64,000 nucleotides of DNA, taken from contig JBBQGV010000001.1 in NCBI GenBank assembly GCA_038323375.1, positions 85,753-149,752 on the forward strand. The letters run 5' to 3'. The notes under the pieces are model-generated. The model did no database searches. It worked only from the letters and a program-made list of their open reading frames with translations, and was not told the origin of the DNA. The translations under genes and the position numbers were made by a program. Numbering within the stretch: position 1 is the first letter of the stretch; each line of letters opens with the position of its first letter. The DNA comes from JABWAJ01 sp038323375. GTDB taxonomy: Bacteria; Bacteroidota; Bacteroidia; Chitinophagales; Saprospiraceae. This document shows positions 7,494-16,753 of the stretch, in pieces.

Positions 7494-8876
7494 TTAACTC
7501 AGCTCTTCCCGCACATCTACAATCTTTCCGGCAATAGCCGTCGCAGCAGCCATCAATGGGCTGGCTAAAATGGTACGCGCGCCTTGTCCCTGCCGGCCTT
7601 CAAAATTCCTATTCGAGGTAGAAACACAGTATTCGCCCCGCGGAATTTTATCTTCATTCATGCCCAGACAAGCGGAACAGCCAGGTTCCCGAAAGTCAAA
7701 ACCGGCTTCCCGAAAAATGACGTCTAATTGTTCTGCCTTAGCCTGAGCCTCCACGAGTTTCGACCCCGGCACGATCATGGCGTGTACATTCGGCGCTTTT
7801 TGTTTGCCTTTGACGAAAGATGCCACCAAACGAAGGTCTTCGATGCGGGAATTGGTGCAACTGCCGATAAACACATGATTGACCGTTTTTCCAATCAGTT
7901 GTTCGCCTGGCTGCAAGCCCATGTATTCCAGCGCTTTTGTAAAATTTTTTCCATCCTCTTTGGGAATATGGCCGCTGACTTCGATGCCCATTCCCGGGTT
8001 GGTGCCATAAGTCAGCATCGGGCCAATGTCTTCTGCCCGGAAGTGGTATTCCTGATCAAAAACAGCCACCACGTCCGAAAATAAAGTTTGCCAGTAAGCT
8101 GCGGCTTTGTCCCAGGAATCGCCGACCGGCGCGAATTTCCTGTCCTGAACGTAGCGGATTGTCGTTTCATCCGGCGCAATCAGCCCGCCGCGGGCACCCA
8201 TTTCAATGCTCATGTTGCAAATGGTCATTCGGGCTTCCATGGACAAAGCGCGGATTGTACTGCCTGCGTATTCCACAAAATAACCGGTACCGCCGGCTGC
8301 GGTAAGTTGGGCAATGATGTACAAAATGATGTCTTTGGCAGATACGCCTTTCGGCAAAACACCATCTACATTGATGCGCATCTGCTTCGGTTTTTCCTGC
8401 AAAAGGCATTGGGTGGCCAGCACTTGTTCGACCTGGCTGGTGCCAATGCCAAACGCAATGCAGCCAAACGCGCCATGTGTGGAGGTGTGACTATCCCCGC
8501 AAACGATGGTCATGCCCGGCTGGGTGATCCCCAATTCCGGCCCAATGACGTGTACAATCCCCTGATAAGCATGGCCTAAGCCGTACAATTCAATGCCGAA
8601 TTTGGCGCAATTTTCAGTCAGCCGGTCTACCTGGAAGCGCGAAAGCTCTTCCCGGATGGGCAAATGTTGATTTTCAGTCGGTACATTGTGGTCGGCGGTT
8701 GCAATGGTTTGCTTTGGACGAAAAACCGGAATTCCCCGTTGCTCCAAACCCGTAAATGCTTGCGGGCTGGTCACTTCGTGAATGAAGTGGCGGTCAATGT
8801 ACAACGCGTCTATTCTGCCCTGAACGTTTGCAACTAAATGAGCTTCCCAGATTTTATCAAACAGTGTTTTTGGCAT
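7494..8876 (-). CDS. leuC: 3-isopropylmalate dehydratase large subunit
   Basis: Aconitase-family 4Fe-4S subunit that with LeuD isomerises 2- to 3-isopropylmalate. The start MPKTLFDKIW at 8876 matches the family N-terminus; an in-frame ATG at 8915 adds 13 residues and is closer to leuA. The VCGDSHTSTHGAFG motif, the first cluster cysteine in FIGSCTNSRIEDL and the Cys-x2-Cys pair in GCSACLGMN supply the iron-sulphur site. Length of about 460 residues is normal. It directly follows leuA. Confidence 0.95.
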   Translation of the reverse strand: MPKTLFDKIWEAHLVANVQGRIDALYIDRHFIHEVTSPQAFTGLEQRGIPVFRPKQTIATADHNVPTENQHLPIREELSRFQVDRLTENCAKFGIELYGLGHAYQGIVHVIGPELGITQPGMTIVCGDSHTSTHGAFGCIAFGIGTSQVEQVLATQCLLQEKPKQMRINVDGVLPKGVSAKDIILYIIAQLTAAGGTGYFVEYAGSTIRALSMEARMTICNMSIEMGARGGLIAPDETTIRYVQDRKFAPVGDSWDKAAAYWQTLFSDVVAVFDQEYHFRAEDIGPMLTYGTNPGMGIEVSGHIPKEDGKNFTKALEYMGLQPGEQLIGKTVNHVFIGSCTNSRIEDLRLVASFVKGKQKAPNVHAMIVPGSKLVEAQAKAEQLDVIFREAGFDFREPGCSACLGMNEDKIPRGEYCVSTSNRNFEGRQGQGARTILASPLMAAATAIAGKIVDVREELS

Positions 8877-8921
8877 TCCTGAAACGGTTAGCAATGGGTT
8901 CATCAAAGAGTTCATCCAAAT

Positions 8922-10085
8922 TTATACAACAGCGGCAAATTCATTGGAGATGATGCCCGCAAGGTCTTCGTCGCCAACTTCTTTTTTCCCGTCGGCAACG
9001 ACCAGAAAGCGCTCGTACACCACATCCAACTCAGCTTTACTCAGCTCAAAACCAATCGTTTTTGCCCGGTATGCGATGGCTGCCCGGCCACTACGCGCAG
9101 TCAATACAATTTTGGAGTGGTCAACCCCAACATCAAGTGGGTTGATGATTTCGTAAGTTTCGCGCATCTTGATCACGCCGTCCTGGTGAATACCGGAAGA
9201 ATGCGCGAATGCATTGGCACCGACGATGGCTTTGTTTGGTTGCACGGGCATGCCCATGAGTTCCGAAACCATCTGGCTGGTCTCATTCAGCAGGCGGGTC
9301 TGGATATTGGTGACACAATTTAAATCAGGGTGCTGGCGCAAAATCATAACCACTTCTTCCAGCGAAGTATTGCCGGCGCGCTCGCCAATGCCGTTGATGG
9401 TGCATTCAACCTGCCGGGCACCATTTTGTACCCCGGCTATGGAGTTGGCCGTGGCTAAGCCCAGGTCGTTGTGGCAATGGGTGGAAAGAATGACTTTGTG
9501 AATGCCCCGGACATTTTCCCGCAGGTACCTGATTTTGGCACCGTATTCTTCGGGAAGGCAATAGCCGGTGGTGTCCGGAATGTTCAATACAGTAGCGCCG
9601 GCTGCCAATACGGCTTCCAACACCCGGGCTAAATATTCATTTTCGGTACGGCCAGCGTCTTCTGCATAAAATTCAACGTCTTCCGTAAAGCTTTTTGCGA
9701 ATTTTACGGCAGCAACCGCTCGTTCGATGATGGCTTCCTGCGTGCTGTGCAATTTATAGCGGATGTGCATGTCCGATGTGCCAATGCCGGTATGGATGCG
9801 AGGACGGCGGGCGTATTTCAATGCGGCTGCCGCGACTTCGATATCGCGCTCAACGGCTCTGGACAGCCCGCAAACAATGGGTTCGGTAACCGATTGACAA
9901 ATATCCGATACAGACTTGAAATCGCCGGGACTCGATACAGGGAAACCGGCTTCAATGACGTCAACGCCCAATTTTTCAAGTTGCTGCGCAATCTCAATTT
10001 TTTGATCGGAGTTCAATTTACAGCCAGGAACCTGCTCTCCGTCGCGGAGTGTGGTGTCAAAGATAAAAATTTGGGTATCAGCCAT
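8922..10085 (-). CDS. leuA: 2-isopropylmalate synthase, short form without regulatory domain
   Basis: Condenses acetyl-CoA with 2-oxoisovalerate, the committed step of leucine synthesis. The TIM-barrel signature FDTTLRDGEQ, the THCHNDLGLATAN metal motif and the NGIGERAGN and SGIHQDG segments are present. The protein stops at 387 residues, whereas classical LeuA proteins are about 500 and carry a C-terminal leucine-binding domain; that domain is absent here. Related homocitrate or citramalate synthases share the barrel, but the leu operon context favours LeuA. First gene of the operon; a TAATTTTG -7-like element lies about 55 bases upstream (10139-10146) without a clear -33 box at ideal spacing. 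Confidence 0.92.
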   Translation of the reverse strand: MADTQIFIFDTTLRDGEQVPGCKLNSDQKIEIAQQLEKLGVDVIEAGFPVSSPGDFKSVSDICQSVTEPIVCGLSRAVERDIEVAAAALKYARRPRIHTGIGTSDMHIRYKLHSTQEAIIERAVAAVKFAKSFTEDVEFYAEDAGRTENEYLARVLEAVLAAGATVLNIPDTTGYCLPEEYGAKIRYLRENVRGIHKVILSTHCHNDLGLATANSIAGVQNGARQVECTINGIGERAGNTSLEEVVMILRQHPDLNCVTNIQTRLLNETSQMVSELMGMPVQPNKAIVGANAFAHSSGIHQDGVIKMRETYEIINPLDVGVDHSKIVLTARSGRAAIAYRAKTIGFELSKAELDVVYERFLVVADGKKEVGDEDLAGIISNEFAAVV

Positions 10086-10258
10086 AGCTTGATGTTTGGA
10101 ATACGTTACTAAGTTTGCATGCTGCGTTGAACAACGATCAAAATTAAGTTGGTGTTCTTCGCTCCAGAAATCAAAAAAGCCTGTTAGTACAAGCCTGCAT
10201 TAAGGGTTTTTCTTTTTAAATTATTGATTGTTAATTATTTATACAATACACAACTACA

Positions 10259-11812
10259 ATGCCTAAACAGAAAACGGATGATTTGATTCAGTTGATCCGC
10301 TCGCTGAGCAGGGCGGAGAAAAGGCATTTCCGGCTTTTTGTCGGGCGCAACCAGTCGTCCGATGACATTCTTTTTTTGCAGTTGTTCGATTTCTTGGAAC
10401 GGTACAAGGACTACGATGAAGAGTTGATCATCAAGCGGATTCCAGCCATTAAAAAAAGCCAGCTTTCCAACCTTAAAGCGCACTTATACAAGCAGTTGCT
10501 GACCAGCTTGCGCCTGCTGAATAAAAACTACAACGAAGACATCCAGATTCGCGAAATGATTGACTGCGCCAGGGTATTGTACAACAAGGGCCTCTACCGC
10601 CAGGCATTGGACATGCTGGATAAGGTGAAAACCCGCGCCATGAAAGGGAAATTTCACGTTCAGGCCATGGAAATTGTAGAATTTGAAAAGCTGATCGAAT
10701 CGCAATACATCACCCGGAGCATAGAGGGTAGGGCAGAGGAGCTGACCACCCAAACCAACCGGCTCACCGCTATTTTGGTGCAAACCAACCGGTTTTCCAA
10801 TTTGGCTTTGCAACTCTATAGCCTTTACCTGAAAGTCGGGTATGTTCGCAGCGAAAAGGATTATCGCTTAGTGCGCGAATTTTTTTATTCCAACCTGCCT
10901 CAAACGAATTATCAGGAATTGGATTTCTGGGGTAAAATTTACTACTGCCAGGCGTTTACCTGGTATCATCATACGACCCAGGAATTCACCTACGGCTACC
11001 GCTACTCCCAAAAGTGGATTGACCTTTTTGACACCAACCCCGAAATGAAACTGATCAACCCCTCTCTTTACCTAAAAGGCATGCACAACCTGTTGACCAA
11101 TTTGTTCAATATGCTGCACTACAACCGCTTTGTGGAAGTGCTGGAGGAATTGTATGCTTTTCCGGAAACGCAGGATATTTCGGAGCAAAAAAATATCGAA
11201 GGCACCTATCACTTGTTTCGCTACGTCCACCTCATCCAAAAGCACTTCATGGAGGGCACGTTCAGCGATGGGCTGGAGATTGTGCCCGGACTCATGCAGA
11301 TCATTGACGAAGACGAATTCAACTGGGACCACCACCGAATCCTCGTTTTTTATTACCGCATTGCCTGTTTATACTTTGGAAGCGGGGATTTTAAAAACGC
11401 CATTCACTACCTGAACCTGATTATCAACCAGAAAAATTCGGACTATCGCGAAGACATTCAATGCTTTGCAAGAATCCTGAATCTCATCGCGCACTTTGAA
11501 CTCGGCAATGCTCAATTGGTCGAGTACCAAATCAAATCGGTGTACCGCTTCCTGCTCAAAATGGAAGACCTGCACGAGGTGCAAAAAGAAATCTTCCGCT
11601 TCTTGCGCCGCACGCCCCGGATGCGGGCGAGCGAAATGAAACAGGAGTTTGTCTCTCTGAAAGAAAAATTGGTGCGCATAGAACGCGAGCCCTATGAGCG
11701 CCGACCCTTTCTTTACTTAGACATCATTTCTTGGTTGGAAAGCAAAATAGAGCACCGCTCTGTCCAAGCCATCGTGCAGGCGAAGTTTTTGAAACGGCAA
11801 ATGGCAGGGTGA
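10259..11812 (+). CDS. Conserved helical-repeat protein of unknown function
   Basis: A 517-residue soluble protein, almost entirely predicted alpha-helical by eye, with TPR-like stretches (for example the YNKGLYRQALDMLDKVKTRAM segment near residue 115 and YFGSGDFKNAIHYLNLII near residue 375). No signal peptide, membrane segment or catalytic motif is seen. The N-terminus is lysine-rich and may bind nucleic acid or protein. It is transcribed divergently from the leu operon. Its function is not recognised; a scaffold or regulatory role is only a guess. Confidence 0.8.
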   Translation: MPKQKTDDLIQLIRSLSRAEKRHFRLFVGRNQSSDDILFLQLFDFLERYKDYDEELIIKRIPAIKKSQLSNLKAHLYKQLLTSLRLLNKNYNEDIQIREMIDCARVLYNKGLYRQALDMLDKVKTRAMKGKFHVQAMEIVEFEKLIESQYITRSIEGRAEELTTQTNRLTAILVQTNRFSNLALQLYSLYLKVGYVRSEKDYRLVREFFYSNLPQTNYQELDFWGKIYYCQAFTWYHHTTQEFTYGYRYSQKWIDLFDTNPEMKLINPSLYLKGMHNLLTNLFNMLHYNRFVEVLEELYAFPETQDISEQKNIEGTYHLFRYVHLIQKHFMEGTFSDGLEIVPGLMQIIDEDEFNWDHHRILVFYYRIACLYFGSGDFKNAIHYLNLIINQKNSDYREDIQCFARILNLIAHFELGNAQLVEYQIKSVYRFLLKMEDLHEVQKEIFRFLRRTPRMRASEMKQEFVSLKEKLVRIEREPYERRPFLYLDIISWLESKIEHRSVQAIVQAKFLKRQMAG

Positions 11813-11829
11813 AAATTGAGGTATCCTTT

Positions 11830-12150
11830 GTGTTTGAAATTTCCCGCAAAGGTCGCTAAGGATGGCGTGCTGCTTTGTGGGGGATTGTTTCCCGCAAAGA
11901 GTGGCGTCTTGCTTTGCGGACTTAGCGTACCCTTGGCGCCCTTTGCGGGAAATGGCCTCTAGCAAAAAACACAAAGGGTGGCGTCCTGCTTTGTGGGGAA
12001 TTGTTTCCCGCAAAGGGCGCTAAGGTCTCGCAAAGGACGCAAAGGGTGGCGTCCTGCTTTGTGGGAAAGGGTCTCCCGCAAAGGGCGCTAAGGTCTCGCA
12101 AAGGGCGCTAAGGGTAGCGTCCTGCTTTGTGGGGAAGGGCCTCTCGAAAA
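11830..12150. repeat. Degenerate 67-base tandem repeats rich in CGCAAAGG
   Basis: This 359-base intergenic space holds four or five degenerate copies of a unit near 67 bases. Landmarks TGGCGTCCTGCTTTGTGG recur near 11979, 12046 and 12113, each followed by TTTCCCGCAAAGGGCGCTAA-like sequence. The units mix CGCAAAGG and its complement CCTTTGCG, so hairpins are possible. A related stretch recurs at 16690-16745. No gene is seen here. It lies between the ends of two convergent genes. Confidence 0.85.
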
Positions 12151-12171
12151 GGGGGATCAGAATCATCGCCT

Positions 12172-14430
12172 TTAAAAGAACAGTGTAAAAGAAGCGCGTC
12201 CAAAAAACGGCGTTCCCGACGTAAAGTGAATTTCTTCTACTGGTTCCACCTCGTCAAACAAGCGGCTTTCCGTGGCAAACTGTGTTTCTTTCCAGCGGGT
12301 ATTGAGCAGGTTTTGCAGGTTGAGACCGATTTCCCAATTCTTTTTGGTATAATTCAGTTGCAGGTCAGCTACAAAATACCCTTTTGCGGCAATCGAATCG
12401 TCTTCGTTGGCGGGTCGGGTAGCGAGGTAGCGGTAGCGCAACGACCCGTTGAAACCTTCCGGGCCAACCAAGGTCAGGCCGCCCACGGTTGTAAATCTCG
12501 GGGCCAAAGGAATGAAGTTTTCCCCGTCCGGATCATCCACCGAACGCGGATTGGCCCAGTTCAGGTCAATATCGGCAAAAAGCCGGTCGGTAAGCTGGTA
12601 CCTCGCCGAAAAATCTATCCCGTAGCGCTGCGAACGCCCGCTGGGTTCCACCACGCCTGCGTCGCCCACATACACAAACTCCTGCTCAAGCCAGAGGTAC
12701 CATAACGAAGTGTTGATAAACAAACGCGGGATGGGTTTCCAGATAACGCCCAGATCAGAACCATACGCCGCAGGCAAGATGTCTTTCCCGTTTTGCGGCA
12801 CCACCACGCGGGTGTCGTTGGAATGGAATCCCCGTCCGGTGTTCAGGAAAAACTGGAGCTTTTCATTAAGCGTATAATAGAAATTGATTTTTGGAGACAG
12901 GATACCGGCATTAGCGGAGCTTTTCTGGTTTTCCTGGAGCTGATCGGTGTAAGCGCTGTTGAAAAAATCGTACCGCAACCCAATGTTCATGGCAAAACGG
13001 CGCGAGAATTGAATGTTTTCGTCTGCATAGATTGCAAGGTTGGCTTCCTGCACATCGCCAAACTGGATCCGGCTTTTGGTTTCCGTGCGGTTCCGGCTGT
13101 TGGAAAGTTCCACATCCGCAACCAAATCCTGTCGGTACTGTACCCCAATCGTCGTATTGGCTGAGGCATTGCCGATCCGGTTTGGGAAATTATAGCTGCC
13201 GTTGTAGCCAAACAAACTCCGGCCTTCTTTTTGCCGGATTTGGTCGCCGTTTACCGGATCATCGAGGAAAAATGTAAAATTGGAATAGAGCTCGAAGTTA
13301 TAATTGGAATAAAAAACCTGGTTTTTGAACAAGCCGCCGTTGGCCGTTTGGGTAAGGAGTTGTGCGTTGAAGTTGGTGCGAGAGGTTTCTCCGCCTTCGG
13401 TGTCGTCAATTGCGCCAAAAAACGAAATATCGCCGTTTGCAACGGATCGGTCGGGAATTTGGCCGGAGTGATTCCAGCGCGACCAAAAGTGAGAGCCAGT
13501 CAGGCTGAGGCGGGAATTGGGCGTAATTTCACCACTGTAGCGAGCCTGAACATTTGCCCGGTTGAAATACTGCGGCGCATCGAAATAGCTGTCAGAATAG
13601 CTGTATTCACCGGCAATGTAGGCTGCGTGGCCGTTTTGACGGGATTCCTGGCTCAGTAGGTTTATCCCGGTGACCGCGCGTAGGGTATTGTATTGTCCAC
13701 CTTCTATTTTTGCAAAATTGCGGTCGAGTACTTCCCGGGTTTTAAAATCCACCCAACCTGCCGTCACAAAGTTGCCTTTATTCGCGTGGTAAGGCCCTTT
13801 TTCAAAATTAACCGCCTCCACCAATTCCGGAATGACGAAATGCAGGTCGGCATAACCCTGTCCATGAGCGTGCGAAACCATATTGACCGGCATGCCATCC
13901 ACGGTTAGCCCGATGTCGGTGCCGTGGTCAATGTCAAAACCGCGAAGAAAAATTTGCTCTGCTTTGCCGCCGCCGGCGTGCTGCCCCATAAAAAGCCCGG
14001 GCACCATGCGCAAAATTTCCTGTGAGTTCACCACCGGGCGCAGCTTGATGTCAATTTTGCTGATGTTTTGCTGGTTGTGGGCATTAAAGGAATGGACGAT
14101 TACTTCATCCAAATCCACAGAGCCGTTGGTAAGATTGATGGTGAGGCGCGTAGTTTTGCCGGCAGTGATGGTAGCTTTTTCGGTACCAATTTCGTAGCCC
14201 AATAACGCAATCGTAAATGTAACCTCCCCTGTGGGAATGCCCCGGAGTTGAAACCGACCGGCTTCTTCGCTTACTGCGCCGAGGTCGCTGTTTTTAATAA
14301 AAATAACCGCATCGCTCAGCTGTTTTTGGGTTGCTGCATCGTAAACCACACCTTCTAAGGTGCCGGTTTGTGCGAAAGAAAATAATGGCAATACCAGAAA
14401 TGCAAACAGAATCAGGTGTAACTGCTTCAT
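12172..14430 (-). CDS. TonB-dependent outer membrane receptor with carboxypeptidase-regulatory-like domain
   Basis: A 752-residue outer membrane transporter energised by TonB. A Sec signal peptide (cut after FSFA, about residue 20) is followed by a carboxypeptidase-regulatory-like beta domain (about 23-105), a plug domain (about 115-235, including ILRMVPGLFMGQ and FLRGFDIDHGTDI) and a long beta-barrel ending in the aromatic FTLFF. Several histidine-containing plug segments (QHAGGG, SHAHGQG) might hint at a metal or metal-chelate substrate, but this is weak. No SusD partner is next to it, so it is not a clear polysaccharide-utilisation receptor. Confidence 0.9.
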   Translation of the reverse strand: MKQLHLILFAFLVLPLFSFAQTGTLEGVVYDAATQKQLSDAVIFIKNSDLGAVSEEAGRFQLRGIPTGEVTFTIALLGYEIGTEKATITAGKTTRLTINLTNGSVDLDEVIVHSFNAHNQQNISKIDIKLRPVVNSQEILRMVPGLFMGQHAGGGKAEQIFLRGFDIDHGTDIGLTVDGMPVNMVSHAHGQGYADLHFVIPELVEAVNFEKGPYHANKGNFVTAGWVDFKTREVLDRNFAKIEGGQYNTLRAVTGINLLSQESRQNGHAAYIAGEYSYSDSYFDAPQYFNRANVQARYSGEITPNSRLSLTGSHFWSRWNHSGQIPDRSVANGDISFFGAIDDTEGGETSRTNFNAQLLTQTANGGLFKNQVFYSNYNFELYSNFTFFLDDPVNGDQIRQKEGRSLFGYNGSYNFPNRIGNASANTTIGVQYRQDLVADVELSNSRNRTETKSRIQFGDVQEANLAIYADENIQFSRRFAMNIGLRYDFFNSAYTDQLQENQKSSANAGILSPKINFYYTLNEKLQFFLNTGRGFHSNDTRVVVPQNGKDILPAAYGSDLGVIWKPIPRLFINTSLWYLWLEQEFVYVGDAGVVEPSGRSQRYGIDFSARYQLTDRLFADIDLNWANPRSVDDPDGENFIPLAPRFTTVGGLTLVGPEGFNGSLRYRYLATRPANEDDSIAAKGYFVADLQLNYTKKNWEIGLNLQNLLNTRWKETQFATESRLFDEVEPVEEIHFTSGTPFFGRASFTLFF

Positions 14431-14867
14431 AATCTTTTAAGTTATAAGGGTTCGTAATTGCCTTATACTTACGGGGGTTTTCGCATCCTGGTTTTTTGAT
14501 TTCAAAAAAAAGCGGCGCTATCAGCACACTACGGGACATTTTCGCGCAATGGATAGGTTTTTAAAACCTATGGTGTGGACACAAGTCGGTGCCGCCTGAA
14601 ACATTGTTGATTTGTCACTCCCGCAGGTTTGTCACTCCCGCAGGGAATCTGCAACAGCAGAAAGGCTTTTGAAGTGAATCCATGTGTAACATCGAAGATG
14701 ATTTTCGCCCCTTTATCCTTCCCCAAAGAATCTGAAAAAGCCTGTAAAGCCGGGAGCGCTGTCGCGGATTCCCTGCGGGAATGACAAACAATGATGTGTT
14801 ATGATACACTGCTCACGCTCAGCAGTAGCGGGAGTGACAGCATAAAAGAACAAAAGACAGACACCAA
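14431..14867. other. Non-coding spacer with palindromes upstream of the TonB receptor
   Basis: A 437-base spacer without a supported gene. It contains a near-perfect palindrome ATAGGTTTT-T-AAAACCTAT at 14553-14571 and the CCCGCAGGGAATC inverted-repeat element described separately. The TonB receptor promoter must lie here, but no clear TTTG-N20-TAnnTTTG pair or known riboswitch was found. Confidence 0.6.
14627..14789. repeat. Inverted-repeat element with CCCGCAGGGAATC ends
   Basis: Two 26-base arms (14627-14652 and 14764-14789) are inverted copies with two mismatches, each containing CCCGCAGGGAATC next to GTTTGTCA(C/T)TC. Partial copies (TTTGTCACTCCCGCAG at about 14611 and a CGGGAGTGACA at about 14829) flank it. 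The whole resembles a small non-autonomous palindromic repeat; similar CATTCCCGC-type intergenic repeats are widespread in bacteria. Confidence 0.8.
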
Positions 14868-15659
14868 CTATCCCACTTCCCGTTTGCGGATGATCCCCGA
14901 CAACACCCCCGGCAAAAAACGCTTCAGGTAGACGCCCAGGGTTTCTTTGCCGCCAATCACTACTTCTTCTTTTTCGGCTTCAATGACGCGCAGAGCCTTT
15001 ATCGCGAACACGTCGGCAGGGATGCCGTTTCGGGTTTCTTCCGCCATGACCTTGGTCGGAGTACCGTCGCCTTTCAGGGCATTGATGGTGACATTGGTTT
15101 GCACATAGCCGGGGCAGAGGATGGTGACTTTGAGGTTGTCCCGATAAACTTCTGCTCGCAGGGTATCAAAAAAACCATGCAGGGCGTGTTTGGAAGCGGA
15201 ATAAGCAGAACGTCCCGGAAACCCAACTTTGCCCATCACGCTGCTCATCACCACAATTTGACCGGATTGGCGGGCCAGCATGAACGGCAATACTGCTTTA
15301 GTCATGGCAACTGTTCCTAAAAAATTGACCTCCAGAATGCGCTTGTCCACTTCAAAAGCTGAGTCTTTGGCTAATGCGCGTTGCGAAATGCCGGCATTGT
15401 TCACGAGGATGTCTATTTGCTCCATAGCGGCAACTGCTTTTTGCACCGCTTCCGGAATGTGGTCAAACTGCGCAACGTCCAAAGGGAGGATCAGCACCTG
15501 CGGAGCACCCTGGCATTTGTTTTTGACGCGTTCCAGTTCGGCTTCGTTTCGGCTGGAAAGGATGAGCTTAGCGCCCCGGGCGGCAAAAGCATACGCTAAG
15601 TGTTCGCCGATGCCGGAGGATGCCCCGGTAATCCAGACTATTTTATTTTGGAAAGACAT
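14868..15659 (-). CDS. Short-chain dehydrogenase/reductase (SDR) family oxidoreductase
   Basis: NAD(P)-dependent SDR of 263 residues. The TGASSGIG cofactor motif is near residue 12, NNAGIS follows, and the catalytic Ser-Tyr-Lys is seen as VMSSVMGK and YSASKHA. The substrate is unknown; the pattern is close to the DHRS7/YqjQ-like subgroup in general layout. The ATG at 15659 (MSFQNK) fits family N-termini; the frame is open 33 codons further up without family support. It stands alone, divergent from the SixA-like gene. Confidence 0.9.
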   Translation of the reverse strand: MSFQNKIVWITGASSGIGEHLAYAFAARGAKLILSSRNEAELERVKNKCQGAPQVLILPLDVAQFDHIPEAVQKAVAAMEQIDILVNNAGISQRALAKDSAFEVDKRILEVNFLGTVAMTKAVLPFMLARQSGQIVVMSSVMGKVGFPGRSAYSASKHALHGFFDTLRAEVYRDNLKVTILCPGYVQTNVTINALKGDGTPTKVMAEETRNGIPADVFAIKALRVIEAEKEEVVIGGKETLGVYLKRFLPGVLSGIIRKREVG

Positions 15660-15783
15660 GCGGTTAGTATTTGACTTCAAAGTTCGCCATCCACCCTGAA
15701 ATCCGGCATGCATCTCGATTTTTTTTCTTTGTTTTGCAACAGCAGGCAAGTTATACAAGTTATAAAGAGCAAATTCACTGAAG

Positions 15784-16275
15784 ATGAAAACGATCTATTT
15801 CGTGCGACACGCAAAATCGAGTTGGGGTCATCCCACGCTGCGCGATATCGAACGCCCCCTGGAAGAACGGGGCTTGCGGGATGCGCCGTTTATGGCTAAG
15901 GTTTTGAAGAGCGAAGGCGCAGAACCCGATCTGTTGCTGTCAAGTCCGGCTACCCGCGCCTATTCCACCGCTTTGTATTTCGCAGATGCCTTTGAAATAG
16001 ACCGCCGGGACGTACAATTGGAACCCCGGATATACGAAGCCTTTGCAGAAGATATTTTAGACATCATCAGCAAGCTTCCCGATGAAGCACATACCGTTTT
16101 GCTTTTTGGCCATAACCCTACGTTTACGACCATTGCCAATCGGTTTTCCAACAAATATATTGACAACGTACCGACCTGTGGCATTTTTAAAGTGGAAGCA
16201 AAGGTCAATTCCTGGAAAGAATTTAAAGCGCCGGCTGCCGTACTGACAGCGTTTCACTATCCCAAACAGTATTAG
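15784..16275 (+). CDS. sixA: SixA-like histidine phosphatase
   Basis: A 163-residue histidine-phosphatase-superfamily protein. The catalytic RHAKSSW motif lies at residues 8-14 and the second histidine in LLFGHNPTF near residue 104. Size and the LSSPATRAYSTA motif match the SixA group, which removes phosphate from phosphohistidine. It begins at an ATG and its TAG stop is one base before the GTG of the DUF4296 lipoprotein, so the two are probably one transcript. The target phosphoprotein cannot be inferred from the neighbours. Confidence 0.85.
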   Translation: MKTIYFVRHAKSSWGHPTLRDIERPLEERGLRDAPFMAKVLKSEGAEPDLLLSSPATRAYSTALYFADAFEIDRRDVQLEPRIYEAFAEDILDIISKLPDEAHTVLLFGHNPTFTTIANRFSNKYIDNVPTCGIFKVEAKVNSWKEFKAPAAVLTAFHYPKQY

Positions 16276-16276
16276 C

Positions 16277-16600
16277 GTGTACGACCTGAAAAAAAGTATC
16301 TTTTTTATTGCAATTTGCCTGTTCTGCTTTGCCTGTGGTGCCGGAAAAGAAGCACCTGAGATCGAGGAAAGTAAATTAGTGCCGCTCCTTGTGGACGTCC
16401 ATATTGCGGAAGTCGCCATCCAGGATGCCACAGCGACGGCGAAAGACAGCATTGCCGAGCTTTGGTATGGCTATGTTTTTAAACAGCACGGCGTGGAGCA
16501 GGAGTCCTTCGAACAAACCATGCGCGCACTGCGAAAAGACCCGAAACGAATCGGAAAATTGTATGAAAAAGTGCAGGAGGAGTTGGATAAACGCAAGTAG
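16277..16600 (+). CDS. DUF4296-type small lipoprotein
   Basis: A 107-residue lipoprotein: hydrophobic signal followed by the lipobox FCFAC (cysteine near residue 20). The mature part has the DVHIAEVAIQDA helix and the YGYVFKQHGVEQESFEQTMRALRKDPKRIGKLYEKV pattern typical of the Bacteroidota DUF4296 family (function unknown). Translation seems to start at GTG 16277, one base after the upstream stop, indicating coupling with the SixA-like gene. Acts in the cell envelope. Confidence 0.85.
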   Translation: MYDLKKSIFFIAICLFCFACGAGKEAPEIEESKLVPLLVDVHIAEVAIQDATATAKDSIAELWYGYVFKQHGVEQESFEQTMRALRKDPKRIGKLYEKVQEELDKRK

Positions 16601-16689
16601 TGTAGATGGGGTAAAGTTGGCAGATTTACAGTTGGCAGTTGGCAGGATTGCTCCGGATTATGATAAAAATAGGGGTCATTGAATAACCA

Positions 16690-16745
16690 TAATGAGTCTC
16701 GCTTTGCGCACCTTTGCGTGCCCTCTGCGCCCTTTGCGGGAAATT
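16690..16745. repeat. Dispersed CTTTGCG repeat, relative of the 11.8-12.1 kb array
   Basis: CTTTGCGCACCTTTGCG followed by GCGCCCTTTGCGGGAAA matches, in the other orientation, the CCCGCAAAGG units at 11830-12150. It lies at the 3' end of the TRIC-channel gene. It is non-coding. Confidence 0.75.
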
Positions 16746-16753
16746 ATTGTGCT

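Noticed and set aside
10086..10258. Leucine attenuator or T-box in front of leuA
   Set aside because: No leader peptide rich in leucine, no T-box motif and no terminator-antiterminator pair could be seen.
14431..14626. Cobalamin or other riboswitch before the TonB receptor
   Set aside because: No conserved riboswitch core motif was found in this spacer.
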